Part shown: positions 1 to 6,053 of the stretch, in pieces
Layout of the letters: every line of letters begins with the position of its first letter
How positions within the stretch are numbered: the stretch's first letter is position 1
Origin: CAZWCX01 sp964632945
GTDB lineage: Bacteria; Planctomycetota; MHYJ01; WSZJ01; CAZWCX01
Assembly: GCA_964632945.1 (NCBI GenBank)
Contig: CAZWCX010000153.1
Span: 1 to 14,935, forward strand
Reading direction: 5' to 3'
DNA length: 14,935 nt
Translations under genes and position numbers: made by a program
The notes under the pieces: generated by a model
The model's input: the letters and a program-made list of their open reading frames with translations, nothing else
Told to the model about the DNA's origin: nothing
Database searches by the model: none

Positions 1-348
1 CGTCTTGCCTTCGCCGGTGGCCATTTCCGCGATCTTGCCCTGATGCAGCGCTACGCCGCCGATCATCTGGACGTCGAAGTGACGCAACCCGATGGTGCGC
101 TTGCTGGTTTCACGGACGACGGCGAAGGTGTCCGGGAGGATGTCGTCGAGCGTCTCGCCGCCGCGCAGGCGCTCGCGGAACTTGTCCGTCTGCGCGCGCA
201 GGTCGGCGTCGGACATGCGCTGGACGGTCTCTTCGAGCGCCTGGATGCGCAGGACCATCGCGCCCATGGCCTTGATGACGCGGTCGTTGCGCGTCCCGAA
301 GACGCGGGCGAGCGCCTTGCTGACGCGTTCGAACAGGACTTCGATCAT
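1..348 (-). CDS. secA: SecA preprotein translocase ATPase, N-terminal 116 residues (cut by window edge)
   Basis: This is the ATPase motor that drives unfolded preproteins through SecYEG; it acts in the cytosol and at the inner face of the membrane. The visible part starts MIEVLFERVSKAL and runs through the typical SecA N-terminus, including VVRETSKRTIGLRHFDVQ, IGGVALHQGKIAEM and the Walker A motif ATGEGKT. The first base of the window is the last base of the Thr codon of that motif. The rest of the gene lies outside the window. The ATG at 346-348 is chosen because the protein aligns from its first residue with known SecA N-termini and GGAGG lies 12 nt upstream. A probable sigma70 promoter sits just upstream at 400-429. 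The identification is certain from the motifs; the completeness of the gene cannot be judged. Confidence 0.96.
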   Translation of the reverse strand, partial: MIEVLFERVSKALARVFGTRNDRVIKAMGAMVLRIQALEETVQRMSDADLRAQTDKFRERLRGGETLDDILPDTFAVVRETSKRTIGLRHFDVQMIGGVALHQGKIAEMATGEGKT

Positions 349-399
349 GGAACCGGGCGACCTCCATGCGAATCGTCTGGGGATGAGTCGGAAACGGTG

Positions 400-429
400 A
401 TTTAACCACCCGCGGGGGCGGGAGGTCAA
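400..429 (-). promoter_or_regulatory. Probable sigma70-type promoter for secA
   Basis: Read on the minus strand, TTGACC (424-429) and TTAAAT (400-405) are separated by 18 nt. This would start transcription near 393 and give secA a leader of about 45 nt. The -35 matches consensus at five of six positions, the -10 at four of six. The call is by pattern and position only. Confidence 0.5.
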
Positions 430-795
430 TCGAAAGCACGGAGTCCGCGGCAGGCGCTTGGCTGCGGGAGGCGAGTTCGACGTCCCTGCCGGGGCGATCG
501 CCGTCTGTCGGCACTCCGGCGCCCGCGCCGTTCCCGGGCCCCCACCCACGGCCGAGGACGGAAGAGGGACCGGCGGCGTCCGCCCCGCGGCGCGCCGCCG
601 GTTCCCCTGCCGGGGTTCACTCGGGGGGCATCGCGGCGGCCGAAACCGGGGGCGGGCAGTCTCGGGCGGGCGGCACTCCCCCTTCGGCATCGAGCATTGC
701 AGGATCTTGCAGGCACAGGGCTTAGAATCACCCGTGGGCGTGGATCCGAATCCGGTACAGCTCCCCGCAAATGCAGCCGATGGATTGGATATGAA
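430..795. other. Gene-free spacer between divergent secA and lipoprotein genes
   Basis: About 370 bp of very GC-rich DNA lies between the secA promoter and the lipoprotein promoter. Open frames exist on both strands, but their translations are low-complexity Arg/Gly/Pro/Ala strings without recognisable motifs and without convincing ribosome binding sites. I see no RNA gene, repeat or terminator that I can support. Confidence 0.5.
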
Positions 796-824
796 TTGAC
801 TTGGTTCGAGGGCAGGGATAGACT
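796..824 (+). promoter_or_regulatory. Sigma70-type promoter for the lipoprotein gene
   Basis: TTGACT (796-801) and TAGACT (819-824) are separated by exactly 17 nt, so the -35 matches at five of six positions and the -10 at four of six. The predicted start near 831 leaves a leader of about 50 nt before the ATG at 882. A clean terminator after the gene supports a monocistronic unit. Confidence 0.6.
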
Positions 825-881
825 CAAGGCTTGGGCCGCATACGAATAGGGGGAAAAACTGCCGTGAAGGAGGATCGGGGT

Positions 882-1187
882 ATGGCACGTTGGATCGTCT
901 TGGCCGCAATCATCGCCCTGATGGTCCCGGCGGTCGGGTGCAACTCGACCACGACGGGCGCGGGCGTCGGTGCGGCGACGGGTGCCACGGCCGGGTATTT
1001 CATCGGCGGCAAAGGGCACCGCGCGGAAGGCGCCATCATCGGGGGCCTTGCGGGTGCCGGAATCGGCGCGCTGATCGGCCATGAGGTCGGCAAGGTGAAG
1101 TATTGCCCGGTGTGCAAGCGAGAATACCAGCGGGAGGACTACTACTGTCCCTACGACGGCACCGAGCTGCTGAACAAGGGGCCGTAG
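882..1187 (+). CDS. Small glycine-zipper lipoprotein with a C-terminal zinc-ribbon-like motif
   Basis: The protein has 101 residues. Residues 1-19 form a lipoprotein signal peptide ending in PAVGC, with Cys20 as the probable lipidated residue; Ala at -3 is permissible but not the commonest lipobox. Residues 26-70 are a Gly/Ala-rich repeat pattern (GAGVGAATGATAGYFIGG and AIIGGLAGAGIGALIG), typical of glycine-zipper domains of outer-membrane lipoproteins. The tail has Cys75-x2-Cys78-x10-Cys89 followed by PYDGTEL. This resembles the CPxC...FCPxDGTxL ribbons of bacterial zinc-ribbon proteins, with only three cysteines. ATG 882 is chosen over an in-frame upstream start at 831 because AAGGAGGA lies 7-8 nt before it and the signal peptide begins there. 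It has its own promoter and terminator. The likely place is the cell envelope; its function is unknown. Confidence 0.8.
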   Translation: MARWIVLAAIIALMVPAVGCNSTTTGAGVGAATGATAGYFIGGKGHRAEGAIIGGLAGAGIGALIGHEVGKVKYCPVCKREYQREDYYCPYDGTELLNKGP

Positions 1188-1213
1188 TTCCTGCGATCCC
1201 GGTACGACCTGCG

Positions 1214-1248
1214 CCGCGGGGTCCGCAAGGGCCTCGCGGTTTCGTTTT
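1214..1248 (+). terminator. Rho-independent terminator of the lipoprotein gene
   Basis: An 11-bp stem (1214-1224 with 1229-1239) is fully paired, with two G-U wobbles. It is closed by a GCAA tetraloop (1225-1228) and followed by TTTCGTTTT (1240-1248). It lies 27 nt after the stop codon. Stem, loop and T-tract all fit an intrinsic terminator on the plus strand. Confidence 0.85.
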
Positions 1249-1502
1249 CGGAGGACTCGACGGAGACGTGGGGCTTTCCGGGCGATCGCCGGCAACGGGA
1301 GCACGGGCGGGGGCGGGTCGGCCGCGGGAGACGACGTGGCGGGATCCCGGGCGGAGGGTCGGTGAATGCCCTCGGGTGCCCCAGATTACCCGCAATCCCC
1401 GTCCGGTCTGCGGGCGCATCGACTCCTCCCGTCGCCGAACGCGAACCTGGGTGCGACGGGGAGGGTGGATCTCCACGCGGGATCGGGCTGGGGGACGATC
1501 CG
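1249..1502. other. Gene-free stretch between convergent lipoprotein and pyrD genes
   Basis: This is GC-rich DNA after the plus-strand terminator and after the pyrD stop on the other strand. Open frames through it have no recognisable motifs. I did not find a stem followed by a T-tract on the minus strand, so how pyrD transcription ends here is not visible. Confidence 0.45.
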
Positions 1503-2498
1503 CTAGGACGAGGTCGGCTCCTGCGGGGCATCCCCCGGCATGCGCAGGCGCCCGACGAGGTGGTTGACGTCGGCGATTCCCTCCTCGCGGAGGAGCCGCG
1601 CCAGGTCGGCCAGGATCGTGACGGTGGCGTCCGGTTGGATGAAATTGGCGGTCCCCACCTGGACGGCGCGGGCGCCGGCGGCGATGAACTCGCAGCAGTC
1701 CTCGGCATTCATGATGCCGCCGATGCCGACGATCGGGACTTTGACGGCCCGCGCAACCTGCCAGACCATGCGCAGGGCCACGGGCTTGATCGCGGGTCCG
1801 GACAATCCGCCGGTGCCGCCGCCGAGTTGCGATCGTCCGCGCCGCCAATCGACCGCGAGGGCCAGGATCGTGTTGATCAAAGAGAGCGCGTCGGCGCCAC
1901 CATTCACCGCGGCGCGCGCGATCTCCGTCGGGTCGGTGACGTTCGGGCTCAGTTTCACGATGAGGGGAAGTCGCGTGGCCGCGCGCACGGCGGCGACGAC
2001 CTCCTCGGTGAGCGGCGCGTGCACCGAGAAGGACATCCCGCCGCAGGTCACGTTCGGGCACGACAGGTTGAGTTCGATGCCGTCGACGCCGTCGAGTCCG
2101 TCCAGGCGTCGGGCCAGTTCGACGTAGTCGGCGACCGTCTTGCCGGCGATGTTGACGATTCGGACGGTGTCGTAGGCGCGAATGTGCGGGAGGATCTTCT
2201 TCTCGAAGACGTCGATCCCCTTGTTTTCGAGTCCGATCGAGTTGAGCATCCCCGAGGCGGTTTCGAAGATGCGCGGAGTGGGGTTGCCCGGACGGGGCTC
2301 CAGGGTGACGCTCTTGACGATCAGAGCGCCCAGGACGCCCACGTCCATGACGGGATCGAACTCTTCGCCGAAGCCGTATGTGCCGGAGGCGACCAGGACA
2401 GGGTTCTTCAGGCGCAGGGGGCCGATCGCCACGGCGAGGACCGGTTCCGGCTGCGCGGCGGATTCGCGCGCGGCGGCGCGGGGGCGTTCGTGGGCCAT
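1503..2498 (-). CDS. pyrD: Dihydroorotate dehydrogenase, class 1B catalytic subunit
   Basis: This FMN-dependent cytosolic TIM-barrel enzyme oxidises dihydroorotate to orotate in pyrimidine synthesis. The 331 residues include the substrate-binding segment with NSIGLEN, the active-site segment IELNLSCPNV with catalytic Cys147, the Lys-bearing LPLIVKLSPNVTD, and the FMN phosphate segments GTGGLSGPAIKP, VGIGGI and VQVGTANF. A Cys rather than a Ser as catalytic base marks class 1. The overall pattern matches class 1B, which normally pairs with the PyrK electron-transfer subunit to use NAD; no pyrK is in the window. Residues 1-18 are a non-conserved tail. The ATG at 2496-2498 lacks a clear Shine-Dalgarno sequence, but no better start lies nearby. 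It follows lspA after 75 nt and may also have its own extended -10 promoter. Confidence 0.95.
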   Translation of the reverse strand: MAHERPRAAARESAAQPEPVLAVAIGPLRLKNPVLVASGTYGFGEEFDPVMDVGVLGALIVKSVTLEPRPGNPTPRIFETASGMLNSIGLENKGIDVFEKKILPHIRAYDTVRIVNIAGKTVADYVELARRLDGLDGVDGIELNLSCPNVTCGGMSFSVHAPLTEEVVAAVRAATRLPLIVKLSPNVTDPTEIARAAVNGGADALSLINTILALAVDWRRGRSQLGGGTGGLSGPAIKPVALRMVWQVARAVKVPIVGIGGIMNAEDCCEFIAAGARAVQVGTANFIQPDATVTILADLARLLREEGIADVNHLVGRLRMPGDAPQEPTSS

Positions 2499-2546
2499 GG
2501 AGAGCGGGGTCCGCGTTCAGGGTCCGGGAGGACGATTCCGCGAGCC

Positions 2547-2555
2547 AGTATAGCA
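2547..2555 (-). promoter_or_regulatory. Possible extended -10 promoter for pyrD
   Basis: On the minus strand the spacer between lspA and pyrD contains TGCTATACT (-10 TATACT at 2547-2552, TG at 2554-2555). This is the extended -10 arrangement that can work without a good -35, and no good -35 is present. A start near 2540 would leave a leader of about 40 nt. It could give pyrD transcription independent of the upstream genes. Confidence 0.4.
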
Positions 2556-2573
2556 GGGAGACCGGAGGCGCGG

Positions 2574-3230
2574 CTAGGTCTTGGTGTCGGTTCGGGGCGG
2601 GCCCGCGAAGAGGACCTCGAGGACGAAAAGCCCGGCGCCCACGCAGATCCAGATGTCGGCGACGTTGAAGATGGGCCAGTTGATCGCCTCGACGTAGAGG
2701 AAGTCCCGCACGCCGGAGAAGACGATGCGGTCGTAGAGATTGCCGATGGTGCCGGCCAGGATCGCGGAAAGCGCGAGGGTCGGCCGCCACGCTTGCCGGG
2801 GATTGGTCCAGAAGAAATAGCCGATGATGGGAAGGGCGACAAACGAGAGGGCCAGGAGCCAGACGTTTCGTCCACCCAGGGTTCCGAAGAGGGCGCCGTC
2901 GTTCAGGGTCCAGCGGAGGACGAATGTCCCCGGCCACCACTCTCCCGCGTAGGGTGCGGCCGGATCGTGGAGGTAGGCGTACGCCCACGACTTGGTGGCC
3001 AAGTCGGCCGCCGCGCCGACGGCGGCGAGCCAGAGCAGGTGGACGAGGAATCTCCGGCGTTGGACCGGATCCGGTTCCGGGAGGGTGGCCGCGGCGCCCG
3101 GGGCGGGGCTCAACCGATCGGCAAGGTCCACGGGGGCCACCGGGTGCGGGTTCGGCGCGGGGGACGCGTCGCGCGGCGCGGGATCGAGGCGGTCGGGGTG
3201 GGCGGGCGACGGGGCGGGATCGGGGACCAC
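2574..3230 (-). CDS. lspA: Signal peptidase II (lipoprotein signal peptidase) with long N-terminal extension
   Basis: This membrane aspartyl protease removes the signal peptide from prolipoproteins after lipidation of the +1 cysteine. Membrane helices lie near residues 61-78, 122-140, 152-170 and 192-210. Conserved segments are present: GTIGNLYDRI (160-169), GVRDF with catalytic Asp176, and FNVAD with catalytic Asp192. The family is usually about 160 residues. Here about 55 Pro/Ala/Asp-rich residues precede the first helix. The start is a GTG at 3228-3230 with GGAG 8 nt upstream. In-frame GTG codons at residues 31 and 34 would shorten the tail, so the start is uncertain. It lies between dksA and pyrD, 139 nt and 75 nt away. 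A client, the lipoprotein at 882-1187, is encoded nearby, though adjacency need not mean function. Confidence 0.93.
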   Translation of the reverse strand: MVPDPAPSPAHPDRLDPAPRDASPAPNPHPVAPVDLADRLSPAPGAAATLPEPDPVQRRRFLVHLLWLAAVGAAADLATKSWAYAYLHDPAAPYAGEWWPGTFVLRWTLNDGALFGTLGGRNVWLLALSFVALPIIGYFFWTNPRQAWRPTLALSAILAGTIGNLYDRIVFSGVRDFLYVEAINWPIFNVADIWICVGAGLFVLEVLFAGPPRTDTKT

Positions 3231-3369
3231 GGGAGCGGCTCCGGAAGGGGCGGTGCGGGCGGCTCCGCTCGCCGTCCGGGACCGGGGGGACTTGCCCTCC
3301 GGGGCGGCGCGCCCAGTTACGGGGCGGGATCCACGCCCGGAGGCGCGGTTTCCGGCGGACCGGCGAAGA

Positions 3370-3843
3370 TCAGTCGCCGGCCCCCTCTTCCTCCTTGCGC
3401 TTACAGTCCACGCACATCCGGGTATACGGGATGGCGCGGATGCGCTCCTTCGGGATGACCTTGTTGCATTCCTCGCACACCCCGTAGTTCCCCTCGTCCA
3501 TCCGTTCCAGGGCCTCGGCGATCTCGCGCAGTTCTTCCTCCTCGTTCTCGATGAGACCGAGGGTCATTTCCTGCTCGAAGTTGTCCGTACCGAGGTCGGC
3601 CATATGGAAGGGCATGCTCGAGAGGTCTCCGGAGGCGGATTGGCCGGCGTGCCGCAGGGCCTCGTCCTCCATGCGGTTGACCGTCCCGCTGAGCATTTCC
3701 TTGCGGCTGAGGAGGGCCTTGCGGATCTGTTCCAGCTCGTCCTTGGAGAAGTTGTTGTGGACGACCGGAACCGGCTCCGCGGCGGGCTTGGCGGCCTTGG
3801 CGGCCTTCTTCTTCTTCGGGGAGTTCGAGGACTTGTTGTTCAT
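3370..3843 (-). CDS. dksA: DksA/TraR family C4 zinc-finger transcription regulator
   Basis: DksA-type proteins bind RNA polymerase through the secondary channel and, with ppGpp, tune transcription of rRNA and ribosomal protein genes. The 157 residues comprise a basic disordered tail (1-28, Lys/Ala-rich), a helical coiled-coil region (about 32-115) and a C4 zinc finger Cys123-x2-Cys126-x17-Cys144-x2-Cys147, written CEECNKVIPKERIRAIPY then CVDC. The acidic DLGTDNFEQE segment (83-92) is the usual pattern of this superfamily. The ATG at 3841-3843 is preceded by GGAGG at suitable distance. It follows rpmC after 78 nt that hold a strong GC hairpin. This places a growth-rate regulator next to the ribosomal protein operon it could influence. 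Whether it is a true DksA orthologue or a YteA-like relative cannot be settled from motifs. Confidence 0.9.
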   Translation of the reverse strand: MNNKSSNSPKKKKAAKAAKPAAEPVPVVHNNFSKDELEQIRKALLSRKEMLSGTVNRMEDEALRHAGQSASGDLSSMPFHMADLGTDNFEQEMTLGLIENEEEELREIAEALERMDEGNYGVCEECNKVIPKERIRAIPYTRMCVDCKRKEEEGAGD

Positions 3844-3886
3844 TCCACCTCCGGGATGGGCGAGCCGGACAGCCGACTCGGAGTGC

Positions 3887-3910
3887 GCGCGCGGCGCAAA
3901 CGCCGCGCGC
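3887..3910 (-). terminator. Perfect GC hairpin between rpmC and dksA (attenuator or weak terminator)
   Basis: A perfect 10-bp GC stem (3887-3896 with 3901-3910) has a 4-nt loop. On the minus strand no T-tract follows, so it does not fit a classical intrinsic terminator. It could attenuate read-through, block exonucleases or mark an RNA processing site at the end of the S10 cluster. Confidence 0.45.
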
Positions 3911-3921
3911 GGGGGGACCGC

Positions 3922-4131
3922 CTAGGCCTTGGGACCGACGCCCAGCTCGCGCTCGCGCAGGATGGTCTTCATCTTGGCGATGTCGCGGCGAATCTCCCGC
4001 GGCAACCGCGGGTTTTCGATCACATCCGTGACCTTGCGGAAGCGCAGGTTGAAGAGTTCCTTCTTCGCATCGTCGATCTTGAGCCGAAGGTCGGCCTCGT
4101 TGAGCTTGCGAAGGTCGTCGATCTTCGTCAT
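3922..4131 (-). CDS. rpmC: 50S ribosomal protein L29
   Basis: L29 is a small helical-hairpin protein near the exit of the peptide tunnel. The 69 residues carry the family pattern of KKELFNLRF (34-42), an ENPRLPREIRRDIAKMKT segment and a terminal RERE. The start at 4131 is chosen over an in-frame ATG at 4161 because it overlaps the rplP stop codon as ATGA, a usual translational coupling, and because the protein then has normal family length. In most bacteria rpsQ (S17) follows rpmC; here dksA follows instead. Confidence 0.95.
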   Translation of the reverse strand: MTKIDDLRKLNEADLRLKIDDAKKELFNLRFRKVTDVIENPRLPREIRRDIAKMKTILRERELGVGPKA

Positions 4132-4547
4132 ATCCCGTGTCTCCGCTGGACGAGCTTGCACTTCACCGGCATCTTGTGGGCGACGAGGTTCATCGCCTGC
4201 CGGGCGAATTCGGCGGGCACTCCGCCGACTTCGTACAGGACCATGCCGGGCTTGACGACGGCCGCATAGAATTCGGGCTCACCCTTGCCCTTTCCCATGC
4301 GGGTCTCGGCCGGCTTTTTGGAGATGGGCTTCCAGGGGAAGATCCGGATGTAGAGCTTCCCGTCCTTGCCCATGAGGTGGCTCGCCGCGACGCGACCGGC
4401 CTCGATCTGGCGGGCGGAGATCCAGGCCCGTTCGAGGGCCATGATCCCGAACTCGCCGAACGCGACCGTGTTGCCGCGGGTGGCGTTACCTCGTATTTTT
4501 CCCTTTTGGGACTTTCTGTACTTTACCCGCTTGGGCATCAGTTGCAT
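4128..4547 (-). CDS. rplP: 50S ribosomal protein L16
   Basis: L16 helps shape the A-site and tRNA path on the large subunit. The 139 residues are of normal length, with PKRVKYRKSQKGK near the N-terminus and GEFGIMALE, RIFPWKPI, GKGKGEPEFYAAVVKPG and VLYEVGGV further on. The ATG at 4545-4547 is preferred to one three codons later because AGAAGGAG lies 10 nt upstream. That binding site sits inside rpsC codons, and the first 62 nt of rplP overlap the end of rpsC in another frame. The end overlaps rpmC by the ATGA junction. Confidence 0.96.
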   Translation of the reverse strand: MQLMPKRVKYRKSQKGKIRGNATRGNTVAFGEFGIMALERAWISARQIEAGRVAASHLMGKDGKLYIRIFPWKPISKKPAETRMGKGKGEPEFYAAVVKPGMVLYEVGGVPAEFARQAMNLVAHKMPVKCKLVQRRHGI

Positions 4548-5196
4548 GGGTGGCGGTCTCCTTCTGATCGCCGAGCACTTCGCCCTTGTAGATCCAGGTC
4601 TTGCACCCGATCTTCCCCTTGACGGTGCAGGCCTCGGCGAAGCCGTAGTCGATGTTCGCGCGCAGGGTATGGAGGGGGATCTTGCCGAGGAGGATGGCCT
4701 CCGAGCGGGCGATTTCCGCGCCTCCGATGCGTCCCGCCACGTTCACCTTCACGCCGAGCGCGCCGTTGAGCATGCCCAGTTCGGCGGCCTTGCGGATGGT
4801 GCGGCGGTACGGCGAGCGCTTGGTCAGCTGCTCGCAGATGGACTCGGCCACGAGCTGCGCATTGAGCTCGGGGCGATCGATTTCGATGATCTTGAGCTCG
4901 ACCTTGTGTCCGATGAGCGACTGGAGGTCTTCCGTGAGCTTGTCCACCTTGGCGCCGCGGCGGCCGATGATGACGCCGGGGCTCGCGGTGTGGATGATCA
5001 CGGTCACGTTCTCGCGGGTGCGCTCGATCTCGATCTTCGGGATACCCGCGAAGGCGTAGTTCTTCTTCACGAAGCGGCGGAGCTTCTGGTCCTCGATGAG
5101 GAACTTGCCGAACTCCTTCTTGGTCGCGTACCAGCGCGAACGGTGGTTCTCGATGAATCCGAGCCGGTACGACGTCGGGTGAACTTTCTGACCCAT
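4486..5196 (-). CDS. rpsC: 30S ribosomal protein S3
   Basis: S3 lines the mRNA entry site of the small subunit and has helicase activity as part of the ribosome. The 236 residues start MGQKVHPTSYRLGF, contain the KH-domain loop PGVIIGRRG (73-81), and have the C-terminal domain with KVNVAGRIGGAEIAR and GCKTWIYKGEVL. The last 28 or so residues form a polar tail. Its coding sequence overlaps rplP by 62 nt and supplies the rplP ribosome binding site. rplV ends 13 nt upstream. The start has GAGG 8 nt upstream. Confidence 0.97.
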   Translation of the reverse strand: MGQKVHPTSYRLGFIENHRSRWYATKKEFGKFLIEDQKLRRFVKKNYAFAGIPKIEIERTRENVTVIIHTASPGVIIGRRGAKVDKLTEDLQSLIGHKVELKIIEIDRPELNAQLVAESICEQLTKRSPYRRTIRKAAELGMLNGALGVKVNVAGRIGGAEIARSEAILLGKIPLHTLRANIDYGFAEACTVKGKIGCKTWIYKGEVLGDQKETATHATDAQAGKVQKVPKGKNTR

Positions 5197-5209
5197 GGAG
5201 ACGGCCTCG

Positions 5210-5674
5210 CTACTTCTTCGCTTCCTTGGACTCGGTCTTGGCGGCGCCCTCCGCGGGCTTGGCCCCGCCCTGGATCTGTTCCTTGGCCTTGTCGACGGCG
5301 CTGCGGCGCTTGCGCGGCTTCTCGCCTTCCTCCTGCTCGGGTTCCGGCTCGAGGATGACGTGCACGTGGCAAGTCTCCTTGCGGATCGGCAGGACGCGGC
5401 CCATGGGGCCGTAGCGGATTCGCTTGAGGGCGGGACCCGGGTCGACGCGCAGGGACTTGATCGTGAGCGTATCGACGTCCACGTTCTCGTCCCGGTTGGA
5501 CGCGTTGGCGATCGCGGAGCGCAGCAGCTTGTTCAGGTAGTACGAGCCGCGATTGGGCACCACCTTCAGGGTTTCGAGGGCGCGGTTGATGTTGGCGCCG
5601 CGGATGAGGTCGGCGACGTAGCGCATCTTGCGGGGCGCCAGGCGCGCGAACCTCAGCTTGGCCGTGAATTCCAT
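5210..5674 (-). CDS. rplV: 50S ribosomal protein L22 with C-terminal charged extension
   Basis: L22 binds 23S rRNA and forms part of the exit-tunnel wall with its beta-hairpin. Residues 1-110 are the complete core: RLAPRKMRYVADLIRG, the segment with LLRSAIANASN, and the hairpin region KRIRYGPMGRVLPIRKETCHV. The family is usually about 110 residues. Residues 111-154 are an added tail rich in Glu, Lys and Ala (beginning EPEPEQEEGEKPRKRR), probably disordered and on the ribosome surface. AGGA lies 8 nt before the ATG. It lies between rpsS and rpsC. Confidence 0.96.
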   Translation of the reverse strand: MEFTAKLRFARLAPRKMRYVADLIRGANINRALETLKVVPNRGSYYLNKLLRSAIANASNRDENVDVDTLTIKSLRVDPGPALKRIRYGPMGRVLPIRKETCHVHVILEPEPEQEEGEKPRKRRSAVDKAKEQIQGGAKPAEGAAKTESKEAKK

Positions 5675-5730
5675 GTCGGTCGTCCTCGTCGTCGTAGTTC
5701 AACGCGCCCGCCGGGGGCGCACGATCCGGT

Positions 5731-6027
5731 CTAGGCCTTGGCCGCCGGGGAGCTTGCTTCCTTGACGCGCGAACCGGGGTGGCCGCGGAACTGGCGGGTG
5801 GCGGCGAACTCGCCGAGCTTGTGCCCGACCATGTCCTCGGTCACGAACACCTTGATGAACGTCCGGCCGTTGTGGACGTTGAAATTGTGCGCGACGAACT
5901 CCGGCACCACGGTGCACTTCCGCGACCAGGTCTTGATCGGCTCGCGGTCGCCGGTGTCCTTCTGCCGAAGGACTTTCTTGAGCAGTTTGGGATCGACGAA
6001 CGGTCCCTTTTTGAGCGAGCGACTCAT
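5731..6027 (-). CDS. rpsS: 30S ribosomal protein S19
   Basis: S19 sits in the head of the small subunit next to S13 and contacts the A-site finger bridge. The 98 residues match the family closely: MSRSLKKGPFVD, IKTWSRKCTVVPEFVAH, HNGRTFIKVFVTEDMVGHKL and GEFAATRQFRGH. The family usually ends near residue 92, so only a short tail is added. GGAGG is 11 nt upstream of the ATG. It follows rplB after 26 nt. Confidence 0.97.
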   Translation of the reverse strand: MSRSLKKGPFVDPKLLKKVLRQKDTGDREPIKTWSRKCTVVPEFVAHNFNVHNGRTFIKVFVTEDMVGHKLGEFAATRQFRGHPGSRVKEASSPAAKA

Positions 6028-6053
6028 GGGTCGCGGTGCCTCCGATCAGGCGA

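Noticed and set aside
1362..3458. A long plus-strand open frame of about 700 codons
   Set aside because: It runs antisense to pyrD and lspA, which have clear family motifs. Its translation is low-complexity and typical of antisense frames in high-GC DNA.
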